The position numbers and the translations under genes were made by a program. The notes under the pieces are model-generated. The model ran no database searches, was not told the origin of the DNA, and saw only the letters and a program-made list of their open reading frames with translations. This document shows, one piece after another, positions 26,668-35,991 of a DNA stretch of 64,000 nucleotides; position 1 is the stretch's first letter, and every line of letters starts with the position of its first letter. The DNA comes from Paenibacillus roseus (GTDB lineage Bacteria; Bacillota; Bacilli; Paenibacillales; Paenibacillaceae), in the NCBI RefSeq assembly GCF_016424485.1, contig NZ_JAELUP010000001.1, positions 62,001 to 126,000 of the forward strand, read 5' to 3'.

Positions 26668-28074
26668 ATGGTGAACGTGTACATATTTGAAAAACCGGGA
26701 TCAATCCTGAAGCTTACGGGGGGGACAGCGATTCTGCTGGCGCTCGCGTCCGGGTTGGGATTAATGACGGTCAGAAACACAGAACTCATGTTCCAGCTAT
26801 CCATACTTGCTCTATTTGTAATGCCAGCTTTTGTACTTTCTTTAACCAAATCGCAGTATGCTTTGCCTTATGTGATCAGCTTATGGATTGTTGGACCTGA
26901 GGTGCGGCGAATCGCAGATTGGATGACCGGCACGTATACGGAGGTCTCGCTGATCAGCCTGATTCCTCAAATCGCAAGCGTGGCCTTGCTTTTGGCGATG
27001 AAGCCGCTCAAAGGTCAGATTTACAGCCGCGTATCGGTCTATTTGCTGATGGCGGCTTATGCCTATGCTTCCATACTGGGGATTGCATTCAATAAAGCAT
27101 CCGGGGCTTTTGCCGTGCTGAATACGGTCACCCCGCTGCTGGTATTTCTGTACCTCATTACAGTGAAGCACACCGATGAATGGCGGACAATGGTAATCAA
27201 GGTGTATACCGGGCTTGCGGTTCTCTGTTCGGTCTATGCCTGGATTCAGTATATGGTACTGCCTGCATGGGATCATTTCTGGCTGGTAGGTGCGGACATG
27301 GCCTCGATCGGCAAGGCTGAGCCTATGGGCTTTCGCGTGTTTTCCACGTTGAATTCGCAGGTGCCGTTCGCGATCTTTTTGTGTACGGCGCTCGTACCGA
27401 TGATCATGAATCGTTCCTGGCGCAGCCCATTCGGTCTTGCCGGCGTGCTGATCGTCATCTCCGCACTTTCCATTACGCTTGTCAGGGGAGCATGGATCAC
27501 GCTGATTGTTGCGCTTGCTGCAAGCATCTTGTTTTCCAAGTCGAAGAACAGGCTGCGCTCGCTGATTATAATCACAGTTATTGCCGCTGCCGGTTGGCAG
27601 CTTATGCCGTATATTCCGGGCATGGATCGGATATCAAGCCGGGTTACGACACTGGGCAGCATTCAGGAGGATTATTCCTACAATGACCGGCTGGGGATGT
27701 TCAGCAAGGCGCTGCCGATGATTATGAAGAATCCGCTTGGACAAGGCTTCGGAAGCATCGGCAGGAGCACCATTTTGGGTGATAAGGGCAGCTTTGCAGG
27801 CATGCAAAGTGTGGATAACGGCTACCTGGCGATTTTATCGAATTTCGGGGCAGCCGGGACTCTTTGCTTCTTGATGGCCATGATTCTGATGTACAAAGCG
27901 GCCAGGAAAGGGCCAAATCTGAATTTCAAAGCGTTGTCGAGCACGATGTATGTACAGATTCTGGTGATCTTTTTATTCGTCGGCTCTTTAAGCGGTTTTA
28001 ATGCGATAGCCTTCTGGCTGTTCGCTGCGCTGGCCCTGATGCCGGAGTCGAATGGATTGGATGGAAAAGAGTGA
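26668..28074 (+). CDS. Wzy-like O-antigen/EPS polymerase
   Basis: 468 residues with about 11-12 hydrophobic segments and one larger extracytoplasmic loop. The O-antigen-ligase/polymerase (Wzy_C) region includes LVRGAWITLIVAL and, further on, the conserved loop GMFSKALPMIMKNPLGQGFG. Members join lipid-linked repeat units outside the membrane. The stop codon overlaps the next gene's GTG start. Position between the priming transferase and the acyltransferase fits the Wzx/Wzy pathway. Confidence 0.85.
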   Translation: MVNVYIFEKPGSILKLTGGTAILLALASGLGLMTVRNTELMFQLSILALFVMPAFVLSLTKSQYALPYVISLWIVGPEVRRIADWMTGTYTEVSLISLIPQIASVALLLAMKPLKGQIYSRVSVYLLMAAYAYASILGIAFNKASGAFAVLNTVTPLLVFLYLITVKHTDEWRTMVIKVYTGLAVLCSVYAWIQYMVLPAWDHFWLVGADMASIGKAEPMGFRVFSTLNSQVPFAIFLCTALVPMIMNRSWRSPFGLAGVLIVISALSITLVRGAWITLIVALAASILFSKSKNRLRSLIIITVIAAAGWQLMPYIPGMDRISSRVTTLGSIQEDYSYNDRLGMFSKALPMIMKNPLGQGFGSIGRSTILGDKGSFAGMQSVDNGYLAILSNFGAAGTLCFLMAMILMYKAARKGPNLNFKALSSTMYVQILVIFLFVGSLSGFNAIAFWLFAALALMPESNGLDGKE

Positions 28075-29150
28075 ATGGGATGAAAAGAGAACGGTTGGAA
28101 ATTGTGCAGGCGTATCGCGCCGTCGTCGCGCTGCTCATTTTAATTTCCCATGTGAGTATTGTCATGCATAAGTATACGGATCAGTTTCAGTTTTTTTACA
28201 AGGTTGACCGCTCAGGAGGCGTTGATTTTTTCTTCTCGCTGAGCGGTTTTTTAATTTATTATGTCTATTCGGCGTATTTGGGCAAGCCGGAAAAAATTGC
28301 TGGCTTTTTGGAAAAACGGTTTCTGCGCATTTATCCGCTTGTCTGGTTCTTTACGTTGATCAGCCTGCCGGTCTACTGGTTGTTTGAGGATATCGGCAAC
28401 GGTTCGGAGTTTGGTCTGAATGTCATTGTGTCCTCATTGCTGCTGCTTCCCCAGCAGGCGCCGATTCTTGGAGCGACCTGGTCGCTGAGTCATATCGTCC
28501 TGTTTTATTTGCTGTTCGCGCTCTATCTGTGGCGTCCCAAGCTGATGAAATGGGTGTTTGCGCTGCAGTTGATCGGCATCGTTGCCTTGTATGCGGTTAT
28601 TGATCCGGGGCCAAGCCGCAATCTGTTCAGTCTGGTGTTCAGCCATTACAATGTGAACTTTATCGCAGGCGCGCTCTGCGCCCATATCGTGATGAAATAC
28701 GGCAGCCGCTTTGGCGGGAGCTTCATTACGCTAGGGGTGCTTGGCTACGCGCTGAACTGGTGGCTGCACTACAGTTACAGTTCGCCGATCCCGCTGGAGT
28801 TTATCTATTTGCCGGCATCGCTCTGTCTTCTGTATGGAGCAGCAGCCTTTACGAAGGTCAAGCGGCTGCCCCCCATCATCAATGTGCTTGGCGATGCTTC
28901 CTATTCAATCATTGTAACGAACTTGCCGGCAACTATTTTGTACTCGACGGTCATGAACAAGCTTGGCCTGTTCGATAAGCTTGGCTTTCCGCTTTGCATT
29001 ATGCTCATTATCATCTTCTCTGTCGTAACCGGCGTTATTGCTTATTTCATTATCGAACAGCCGTTATCGGCGATGTCGCGCAAGCTTTACGACAAAGTGA
29101 AGCTGAAGCTGCAAAGCCGGAACGGGATCGGAGCGGGCAATCATACGTAA
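28071..29150 (+). CDS. Acyltransferase family 3 (membrane O-acyltransferase)
   Basis: About 356-359 residues with ten or so membrane segments. The N-terminal helix VQAYRAVVALLILISHVSIVMHKY carries the catalytic-type His, and KRFLRIYPLVWFF is the family's RxxR-like motif. It would decorate EPS sugars with acetyl, succinyl or similar groups. The GTG at 28071 overlaps the polymerase stop; an ATG at 28080 is an alternative start. No second, extracytoplasmic SGNH domain. Confidence 0.9.
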   Translation: MNGMKRERLEIVQAYRAVVALLILISHVSIVMHKYTDQFQFFYKVDRSGGVDFFFSLSGFLIYYVYSAYLGKPEKIAGFLEKRFLRIYPLVWFFTLISLPVYWLFEDIGNGSEFGLNVIVSSLLLLPQQAPILGATWSLSHIVLFYLLFALYLWRPKLMKWVFALQLIGIVALYAVIDPGPSRNLFSLVFSHYNVNFIAGALCAHIVMKYGSRFGGSFITLGVLGYALNWWLHYSYSSPIPLEFIYLPASLCLLYGAAAFTKVKRLPPIINVLGDASYSIIVTNLPATILYSTVMNKLGLFDKLGFPLCIMLIIIFSVVTGVIAYFIIEQPLSAMSRKLYDKVKLKLQSRNGIGAGNHT

Positions 29151-29240
29151 AACGCCGTGTGCAGGGACATTTGAATCCGAATATACGGAGCAAAGCTGCT
29201 GTCCGTCAACATTGAGGATGCAAAGAAGGAAGGAGTAATC

Positions 29241-30440
29241 ATGATCAAGGTTGCGTTTTTTAACCATACGAGCACGGTCAGCGGTGCTGAAATCAGTATG
29301 CTCCTGACGGCCAAACATATGAAGCGGACGGATATAAGGCTGTTTGCACCAGCCGGGGAGCTTGCCGACAGGGCCCGGAGCGCAGGCCTTCCCTATGTGG
29401 AACTGCCAAGCTACCGGGCACGAATGAGCAAGAATCCGATTAAGCTGCTCAAGGGACTGCTTGGCATGGCCTGGGGCGGGGTTAAGCTGGCTCGCGCGGT
29501 GAAGGAGGAAGGCATTGATCTGATACATGCCAATTCACTGCGGGCCGGCATGATGGCCTCCATGTTCCGTTGGCTGCACCGCAAGCCAGTCATCTGGCAT
29601 ATTCGCGATATGCCGCCGTCCGGGCCAGTGGGCCTCGGGATCAGGCTGCTTGCCCGGCTCGGTGCAAGCCGTCTGATCGGTATTTCCAGTGCAGTATTCC
29701 AGGGGTTCCGAAGCCCAGCGCTTGCTGTCAAATCTTGCATCGTCCATAACGGCGTCGAACTGGTGGAAACAGATCAGTTTTCGCGAACCAAATACCACAG
29801 GCAGCTTCGGCAGGAGTTGCAGACCAGCGCTTCTGCCTTTGTCCTTGTGCTAATTGGCCAGATTGCACCATGGAAGAGGCAGGAGGATGCGCTTCTAGCC
29901 TTGAAGACATTGCTCGATCAAGGCTGCGATGTGGTTCTCTGGATTGTCGGCGAGCCGAAATTCAGGGAAGAGAACAAGCAGTATGACGTTCGTTTGAAGC
30001 AACTGGCGGAAGAGCTGGGTATTGCGCACCGGGTGCGATTTACCGGATTTCGAAACGATGTGCTGGAGCTTTGCAATGCTGCGGAGCTCCTTTTATTATG
30101 CTCGGACAACGAGCCGTTTGGCCGGGTACTTATTGAGGCCATGTCCCAAGGCGTACCAGTCGTGGCTACGGCCGCAGGCGGCGTGACCGAAATTGTGAAG
30201 CATGAGGAGGACGGGCTGCTCTATGAGGTTGGCGAAGCAGAGCAGTTGGCCTCGGAAATCAAACGGCTGTACGACAAGCCCGGACTGCGCAACTGGCTGG
30301 GCTGCAACGCAGAGCTGAAGGCTAAGGCAATGTTCGATATTAATCGGACCTCCCGCCGCATCGAGGAAGTCTACCGGGACGTTCGGCAAGGTAGATCCAG
30401 TCTGCAGACAGGCCGTGGAGAAATAAAGGAGATGGCGTAA
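29241..30440 (+). CDS. GT4-family glycosyltransferase
   Basis: 399 residues, GT-B fold. The N-terminal acceptor domain begins VAFFNHTSTVSGAEISMLL, and the C-terminal nucleotide-sugar domain contains VLIGQIAPWKRQ and the E-x7-E motif (EPFGRVLIEAMSQGVPVVAT). It would add one sugar to the lipid-linked EPS repeat on the cytoplasmic face. AAGGAAGGAG lies 7 bases before the ATG. The end overlaps the next start by one base (TAATG). Confidence 0.9.
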   Translation: MIKVAFFNHTSTVSGAEISMLLTAKHMKRTDIRLFAPAGELADRARSAGLPYVELPSYRARMSKNPIKLLKGLLGMAWGGVKLARAVKEEGIDLIHANSLRAGMMASMFRWLHRKPVIWHIRDMPPSGPVGLGIRLLARLGASRLIGISSAVFQGFRSPALAVKSCIVHNGVELVETDQFSRTKYHRQLRQELQTSASAFVLVLIGQIAPWKRQEDALLALKTLLDQGCDVVLWIVGEPKFREENKQYDVRLKQLAEELGIAHRVRFTGFRNDVLELCNAAELLLLCSDNEPFGRVLIEAMSQGVPVVATAAGGVTEIVKHEEDGLLYEVGEAEQLASEIKRLYDKPGLRNWLGCNAELKAKAMFDINRTSRRIEEVYRDVRQGRSSLQTGRGEIKEMA

Positions 30441-31603
30441 TGGAACGATTGCGTGTTGCTATTGTACATGATTACTTGAACCAGATGGGCGGAGCGGAAC
30501 GCGTGGTCGCGGTCTTCCGCCGATTGTTCCCCGACGCGCCAATCTATACGACCATCGTCGATGAGAAGAAGCTGCTGCCGGAGCTGAAGGGAGCCTCAAT
30601 TCGTACGACCTGGATGCAGCATATACCGGGCATCCAGCGGTACTTCAAGCTGTTCTTCTGGCTCTATCCCTTCGCGGTCCGCTCGGTGAAACTGGACGAT
30701 TATGATCTGGTCATCAGCTCAAGCAGCGCATATGCCAAAGGCGTCAGGAAGCCGAAGCATGCGGTGCATGTCTGCTACTGTCATACGCCGATGCGCTTCG
30801 CCTGGGATTTTGACACCTATATGAATGATGTTTCTGCACCCGGCTGGGCCAAAAAGCTCTCCAAGCTGACCACAGGCTTGCTCAGACGGTGGGATCGCCG
30901 TAATTCGCGGGATGTGGATTTGCTCATTGCCAACTCCACAATCGTCAGGCAGCGTATTCGCGACTGCTACGATATGGCCTCGGACTTGATCTTCCCGCCA
31001 GTGGATGTGGACCGGTTCGAGAAGAGCGAGCCGGTCAAACCGCCGGAGGAAGACTACTTCCTGGTTGTGTCACGTCTTGTTTCGTACAAGCGGATAGATC
31101 TGGCGGTAAAAGCGTGCTCGGCAGCCGGGAAGAAGCTGATCATTATCGGGAGCGGCCCGGACAAAGGGCGGCTGCAAGCGATGGCCGGCAGCACGGTCCA
31201 GTTCATGGGTCGGCTGAGCGATGAGGAAGTGACCGGCTATATGGCGCACTGCAAGGCGCTGCTGTTCCCCGGCATCGAGGATTTCGGCATTACGCCGCTT
31301 GAGGCCAATGCTTGCGGGCGTCCGGTCATTGCGTTCCGGGGCGGCGGCGCACTGGATACGATCAGGGAAGGGCTGAACGGGCTGTTCTTTGATCGGCAGA
31401 CGCCGGATTCTCTGAAGATGGCGCTGGAACGTCTGGAAGGGGAGCGCTGGAATCAGGAAATCATTCGCGAATATGCGCGTGGCTTCAATGAGCAGCGCTT
31501 TATTGCAGAGCTGAGACAGCGCATCGAACAGACGCTGGATAAGAAGCAAGCAGTCAGACGCCCTGCAGCCCGTATCAGCCGCCAAAGACAAGAGCGCGCC
31601 TGA
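30440..31603 (+). CDS. GT4-family glycosyltransferase (mannosyltransferase-like)
   Basis: 387 residues, GT-B fold. The start VAIVHDYLNQMGGAERVV and HVCYCHTPMRFAWDFDTY are typical of a GT4 subgroup often annotated as mannosyltransferase (WbaZ-like). The E-x7-E motif is EDFGITPLEANACGRPV. GDP-mannose is plausible because manC lies in the same cluster; the donor is inferred. One-base overlap with the preceding GT4 gene implies coupled translation. Confidence 0.9.
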   Translation: MERLRVAIVHDYLNQMGGAERVVAVFRRLFPDAPIYTTIVDEKKLLPELKGASIRTTWMQHIPGIQRYFKLFFWLYPFAVRSVKLDDYDLVISSSSAYAKGVRKPKHAVHVCYCHTPMRFAWDFDTYMNDVSAPGWAKKLSKLTTGLLRRWDRRNSRDVDLLIANSTIVRQRIRDCYDMASDLIFPPVDVDRFEKSEPVKPPEEDYFLVVSRLVSYKRIDLAVKACSAAGKKLIIIGSGPDKGRLQAMAGSTVQFMGRLSDEEVTGYMAHCKALLFPGIEDFGITPLEANACGRPVIAFRGGGALDTIREGLNGLFFDRQTPDSLKMALERLEGERWNQEIIREYARGFNEQRFIAELRQRIEQTLDKKQAVRRPAARISRQRQERA

Positions 31604-31730
31604 CGGGAGACGTCCGTTTTCGGATAAATGAAAGGCTGGCTGCCGTGCAGCCCTTCGGTTGACGGCGGGCGGATACAGAATAGCAGATGGATACAGGATA
31701 GAGAGATTTCCATTAGGAAACGGAAATAGC

Positions 31731-31755
31731 AAAACGCCAACTGAGGCTTAAATAC
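31731..31755. other. AAAACGCC...GGCTTAAATAC element upstream of the murA paralog
   Basis: AAAACGCC-AACTGA-GGCTTAAATAC repeats the core found at 22158-22184, with a six- rather than seven-base loop. It lies about 30-55 bases before the murA-like start. The rest of the 182-base gap holds a direct repeat (GGATACAGAATAG / GGATACAGGATAG near 31670-31700). Confidence 0.4.
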
Positions 31756-31785
31756 GATCGATACAGATAAAGGAGAGGAATAGAA

Positions 31786-33117
31786 ATGGTGCTGGCATTA
31801 AAAAAGCAGTATTCCGATATATTGGAGCCTTACTTGCAAATTCAAGGGGGTGTTCCGCTGAAAGGAATGGTCAGCCTCCCCGGCGCTAAAAACTCGGCGC
31901 TGCCCTCAATCGTAGCGGCCTGTCTGTCCGAAGAGGAAGTTACGTTGCATAACGTTCCGGTGGACCTCAATGATGTCAAGCAACTGGTGCGCCTTCTGCG
32001 GGAGGCAGGGGCGGACATTCGCATGGAAGGCAGCACATTACATTGCTCAGGTAAAAATTGGAAGGGTGGTACACTGAACGCTGAGCTTGCGGGCAAGATT
32101 CGGCATTCCCTGCTGCTGCTTGGTTTGTCGGCCAAATGGAGCAAATCGCTGTTCCTGCCGCTTCCAGGGGGCTGCAGCATCGGCAACCGCAAGCATGACT
32201 TGCATTTGTTTGCCTTGCAGGAGCTTGGTTATGCCATGGAGGAGAGCGATCTTGGGTTGCACTTGAAGGAAAGCGAGCCGGATCAGGAAGTAGAACTGCG
32301 TTTCCACTATCCGACATTCGGAGGGACCCTGAATGTGCTGTTCGCAGCGGTCAGCTCCCATTCCGTGGTGACGCTTCGCAATGCAGCGAGAAATCCGGAA
32401 ATCGTCGACGTCATCTCCTTGCTGACAGGCATGGGTGCGGATATTGTCTGGGCGGATGAGAGCAGCCTGCGCATTCGCGGTGTCGGCAAGCTGCATGCAG
32501 CCGAGCATACCGTGATGAGCGACCGCATTATTGCATCCACGATTATTGCGGCGGTCGGGGTTACCAAAGGAAGTGCCGTTATCGGCAACGCCAGCGTATC
32601 GGTACTGAACGCCGAGGTAGCTGCATGGCGCCGTGCCGGACTGATGATTGCCGACGGGCCAGGCGGCATTCATGTCGAGTGGGCTGGCACGCTGCAGACG
32701 GTGGATGTGGAGACGGCCGCATACCCGGCGTTCCATACCGATATTCAACCTCTGCATACGGCGCTGATGGCTACCGCTCGCGGGCGCTCGGTGCTGAAGG
32801 AGACGATTCTCGACGGACGCTTCGCATATTGTGACGAGTTGAATAAGATGGGCGCCAAAATCAGCGTGGTCGAGGGCGATTTCAAATGCGTGAATGGCGC
32901 ACAAGGACAGCTTGCAATCATAGACGGGCAAAACAAGCTCTACGGCGCGGACGTTATCGCGACAGATATTCGCGGAGGTGCAGCGGTGGCGGTTGCCGCA
33001 CTGGGCGCTGAAGGGCAGACCCGAATTACGAATCTCTATCAATTGGAGAGAGGGTACGGCAATTTCGTCGAGCTGTTCACCGCACTGGGCGCGCAGATCG
33101 AAAGGATTACACCTTGA
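31786..33117 (+). CDS. murA: MurA-family UDP-GlcNAc 1-carboxyvinyltransferase paralog in the EPS cluster
   Basis: 443 residues, EPSP-synthase-like fold. Active-site features of MurA are kept: GAKNSALP (Lys22/Asn23 region), LPGGCSIGNR (Cys115 and Arg120 equivalents), YPAFHTDIQP (Asp305) and DIRGGAAVAVA (Arg397). The usual RPID after the Cys loop is NRKHD here. Expected reaction: transfer of enolpyruvate from PEP to UDP-GlcNAc. Set among glycosyltransferases and a flippase and paired with a MurB further on, it may supply a lactyl- or enolpyruvyl-sugar for EPS instead of peptidoglycan, or be a second copy. The flippase start overlaps its end. Confidence 0.88.
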   Translation: MVLALKKQYSDILEPYLQIQGGVPLKGMVSLPGAKNSALPSIVAACLSEEEVTLHNVPVDLNDVKQLVRLLREAGADIRMEGSTLHCSGKNWKGGTLNAELAGKIRHSLLLLGLSAKWSKSLFLPLPGGCSIGNRKHDLHLFALQELGYAMEESDLGLHLKESEPDQEVELRFHYPTFGGTLNVLFAAVSSHSVVTLRNAARNPEIVDVISLLTGMGADIVWADESSLRIRGVGKLHAAEHTVMSDRIIASTIIAAVGVTKGSAVIGNASVSVLNAEVAAWRRAGLMIADGPGGIHVEWAGTLQTVDVETAAYPAFHTDIQPLHTALMATARGRSVLKETILDGRFAYCDELNKMGAKISVVEGDFKCVNGAQGQLAIIDGQNKLYGADVIATDIRGGAAVAVAALGAEGQTRITNLYQLERGYGNFVELFTALGAQIERITP

Positions 33118-34433
33118 ACCGACAGAGTACTCTGTTTCAAATTATAACGACTTTAATGACCCGAATGGCGGTGCTGTTCGGCGCATTCCTTGTATCGGTC
33201 GTGACGGCTCGGCTGCTTGGCCCGGAGGGTAAAGGAATACTGACTGCCCTCCTGGTTATTCCGACTCTGGTCATCACGATTGCCGATCTTGGCATCCGGC
33301 AATCGACTGCTTTTTTTATTGGTAAAAAAACGTACCCGGAGAAGGAAATCGTCTCCTCGCTCGCGATGGTATGGATCTTTGCCTCCGTGCTGTGCATGTC
33401 GGTCGTCGGTCTGATCTTCTATTTGCAATACGGTGACCGATACAGTGTTTGGCTGATGCTTGTCTTTTTGCTGATTATCCCGGTCAACCTGGGCATCCAA
33501 TTTTTGCGCGGCGTTATGCAGGGCAAGATGCGAATCGGCAGCTTGAACAAGGCGGAGATTTTGAAGACGGTCTGTAATTTTGGGATTTTGATCGTCCTTG
33601 TCGGTTTGTGGGGGCTTGGAGTGATGGGCGCTGCCTTGACCCAACTGCTAATGGCTGTCTTTACATTCTATTACTGCTGGAGGGCGGTAAAGGATGTTCC
33701 GATCGGGCTTGCATTTAACCGTCCTGTTATGTCAGCGATGATCGGCAAAGGCTTCTCCTTCGCAGTGGCGCTGTTTGTGCTTCAGCTTAACTATCGGCTC
33801 GATATCATCATCCTGGAGGCGTACACGAACGCGACGGCAGTCGGCGTATATTCGGTTGGAACGAATCTGGCGGAGATGATCTGGCAGCTCCCGGCTGCGG
33901 TCGGCATGATTTTGTTCTCCAAGGGAGCAAATGCCTCATCCGAGAAAACATCGGTGAACCGGACGCTCAAGCTGATCCGTTTTCTAGTGCCGCTGCTTGT
34001 TCTCTTTGGCCTGTTGTTCTGGGTATTCGCGCCTGTCATCGTCGGCCTGCTGTACGGAAAGGCTTTTGACGGATCTGTTACGGTGATCCGCTGGCTGCTT
34101 CCGGGCATCTTGAGCTTTGTCATTGTCAAGCTGCTCCATTCGGAGATGTCCGGACGCGGCTATCCATTATTTTCGTTGAATGTGTCGATTGCATCGCTGG
34201 TTGCGAATATCGGACTGAACTTCCTGCTCATCCCGACTTATGGCGCTACTGGAGCCGCAATCTCGTCTGCGATCTCCTATACCTTGGCCGGAGCTGTGTT
34301 CGTGCTGCTGTACGTGCGCAGGGAAAAGGTATCCGTAGCCGAACTGCTGCTGTTGAATCGTTCCGATTGGTCGGAGCTGGTGCAAAAGGCGGCATTCATT
34401 CGCGGCAAACTCCGCCGCCAGACGGTCGGTTAA
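33114..34433 (+). CDS. Wzx-type polysaccharide flippase
   Basis: 439 residues, 12-14 hydrophobic segments, MOP-superfamily pattern: start RMAVLFGAFLVSVVTARLLGPEGKG and the later LIPTYGATGAAISSAISYTLAG. It would flip undecaprenyl-linked repeat units to the outer face. It starts at a TTG overlapping the murA-paralog stop by four bases, so translation is probably coupled. Confidence 0.9.
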   Translation: MNRQSTLFQIITTLMTRMAVLFGAFLVSVVTARLLGPEGKGILTALLVIPTLVITIADLGIRQSTAFFIGKKTYPEKEIVSSLAMVWIFASVLCMSVVGLIFYLQYGDRYSVWLMLVFLLIIPVNLGIQFLRGVMQGKMRIGSLNKAEILKTVCNFGILIVLVGLWGLGVMGAALTQLLMAVFTFYYCWRAVKDVPIGLAFNRPVMSAMIGKGFSFAVALFVLQLNYRLDIIILEAYTNATAVGVYSVGTNLAEMIWQLPAAVGMILFSKGANASSEKTSVNRTLKLIRFLVPLLVLFGLLFWVFAPVIVGLLYGKAFDGSVTVIRWLLPGILSFVIVKLLHSEMSGRGYPLFSLNVSIASLVANIGLNFLLIPTYGATGAAISSAISYTLAGAVFVLLYVRREKVSVAELLLLNRSDWSELVQKAAFIRGKLRRQTVG

Positions 34434-34633
34434 GCGTAAGCGATTTTAAATAAGTTGGGCGGCGTATAGCTGGATCGTCACCATGCGTGCGGCTGACTGC
34501 CAACACGTATCGCTCCACCGCGCGCTGGGAGCTGCGCGGGGTGTACGATGTCCCGCTATATGCATAAAAACATAAAAATGATCCATTCCGGGTGTGAATT
34601 GAATACTCGAAGAAAAGGGAGGTTGGATAGCGA

Positions 34634-35974
34634 ATGAGAATCGCATTTGTGGTCGGATATTTTCCCGCGCTTTCCGAAACTTTTGTGCTGAACCAGATTA
34701 CGGGGCTGATCGATCAGGGGTTTGAGGTCGACATATATGCGAACTGGACGAGGGGAGAGGGGAACATGCATCCGGATGTGATTCGCTATGGGCTGCTTGA
34801 GAGATGCACCTATTTCAACCCGCCGCAGGGAAAGCTTAAGCGGCTGTTGTCTTCGCTGTATCTGCTGCCCGTGAATTTGCATCGCGGTCCGTCCGTACTG
34901 CTGGATGCGCTCAATGTGTTCAAGTACAAGCAGGATGCGCTATCCATGAAGCAATTTTATGCGGCGCTGACGTTGCTCAAACAGAACGGCGGGAGCCAAA
35001 ACCGGAACTACGATATCATTTACTGCCATTTCGGTCAAAACGGAAACCTCGGGCTGTTTCTCAAGGAGAAGGGACTGCTTGGCGGCAAGCTGGTTACGAC
35101 CTTCCATGGCTTTGATATGAGCGCATATATTAAAAGCTACGGCCGCAATGTATACAGCCGGCTGCTGAAGAAGGGCGACCTGTTCCTACCGATCAGCAGA
35201 CGTTGGCGTACCGAACTGGTAGCGATGGGCTGTCCTGAAGAGAAAATCGCGATTCATCGGATGGGGATTGATCCGAATCAGTTTACTCAGTCTAACAAGA
35301 TCGGACAAGGGCCTGTGCGGTTGCTGTCCATAGCAAGACTGGTCGAGAAAAAAGGGCTGGACTATGCAGTTCGAGCCGCTATTGAAGCGATTCGCCTCGG
35401 CAAAGATATCCGCTACGACATTATTGGCGATGGTCCGCAGCGAGGGCAGCTTGAGCAACTGATCGAGCAGAGCGAGGCCGGGGATCGCATTCGGCTGTTG
35501 GGTGCGAAAAACCATGAGGAAGTCAAACAATTGATTGCCAAGGCCGATTTGTTCCTCGCTCCGAGTGTAACAGGATCTGATGGTGATCAGGAGGGGATTC
35601 CGGTCGCCATTATGGAGGCCATGGCATGCGGCTTGCCAGTGCTGTCGACACATCATAGCGGCATTCCGGAATTAGTTGAGGACGGCGTGAGCGGCTTCCT
35701 TGCTCCGGAGCGCAATGCGCAAAAGCTGGCCCAGCAAATTGCCGAGCTGGCGGAAGATCCGGTGCGCAGGCGCCAAATGGGCGATGCGGGACGACGAATT
35801 GTCGAGGTGCAGTACAATCTGGAGCAGTTGAACCTGAAGCTTGGGCGAATGTTCCGAGCTTTTGGCACATCTCGCAATGGTCCGCCGTTGGGTCGAATAG
35901 GCGAAGGACAGTGGCAGCCGCAGGAGCGCGCTGGCGGGACCAACGTTACAGTATCTGCCAAAGAATTATTTTAG
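34634..35974 (+). CDS. GT4-family glycosyltransferase (WcaL/colanic-acid type)
   Basis: 446 residues. The start RIAFVVGYFPALSETFVLNQI is the signature of WcaL/AmsK-like enzymes. The C-terminal domain has LLSIARLVEKKGLDYAVRA and E-x7-E (EGIPVAIMEAMACGLPVLST). The last ~35 residues are a polar extension. AAAGGGAGG precedes the ATG. It follows a 200-base gap without an evident gene and lies 17 bases before the murB paralog. Confidence 0.9.
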   Translation: MRIAFVVGYFPALSETFVLNQITGLIDQGFEVDIYANWTRGEGNMHPDVIRYGLLERCTYFNPPQGKLKRLLSSLYLLPVNLHRGPSVLLDALNVFKYKQDALSMKQFYAALTLLKQNGGSQNRNYDIIYCHFGQNGNLGLFLKEKGLLGGKLVTTFHGFDMSAYIKSYGRNVYSRLLKKGDLFLPISRRWRTELVAMGCPEEKIAIHRMGIDPNQFTQSNKIGQGPVRLLSIARLVEKKGLDYAVRAAIEAIRLGKDIRYDIIGDGPQRGQLEQLIEQSEAGDRIRLLGAKNHEEVKQLIAKADLFLAPSVTGSDGDQEGIPVAIMEAMACGLPVLSTHHSGIPELVEDGVSGFLAPERNAQKLAQQIAELAEDPVRRRQMGDAGRRIVEVQYNLEQLNLKLGRMFRAFGTSRNGPPLGRIGEGQWQPQERAGGTNVTVSAKELF

Positions 35975-35991
35975 AACGGGGATGAGAGTTC

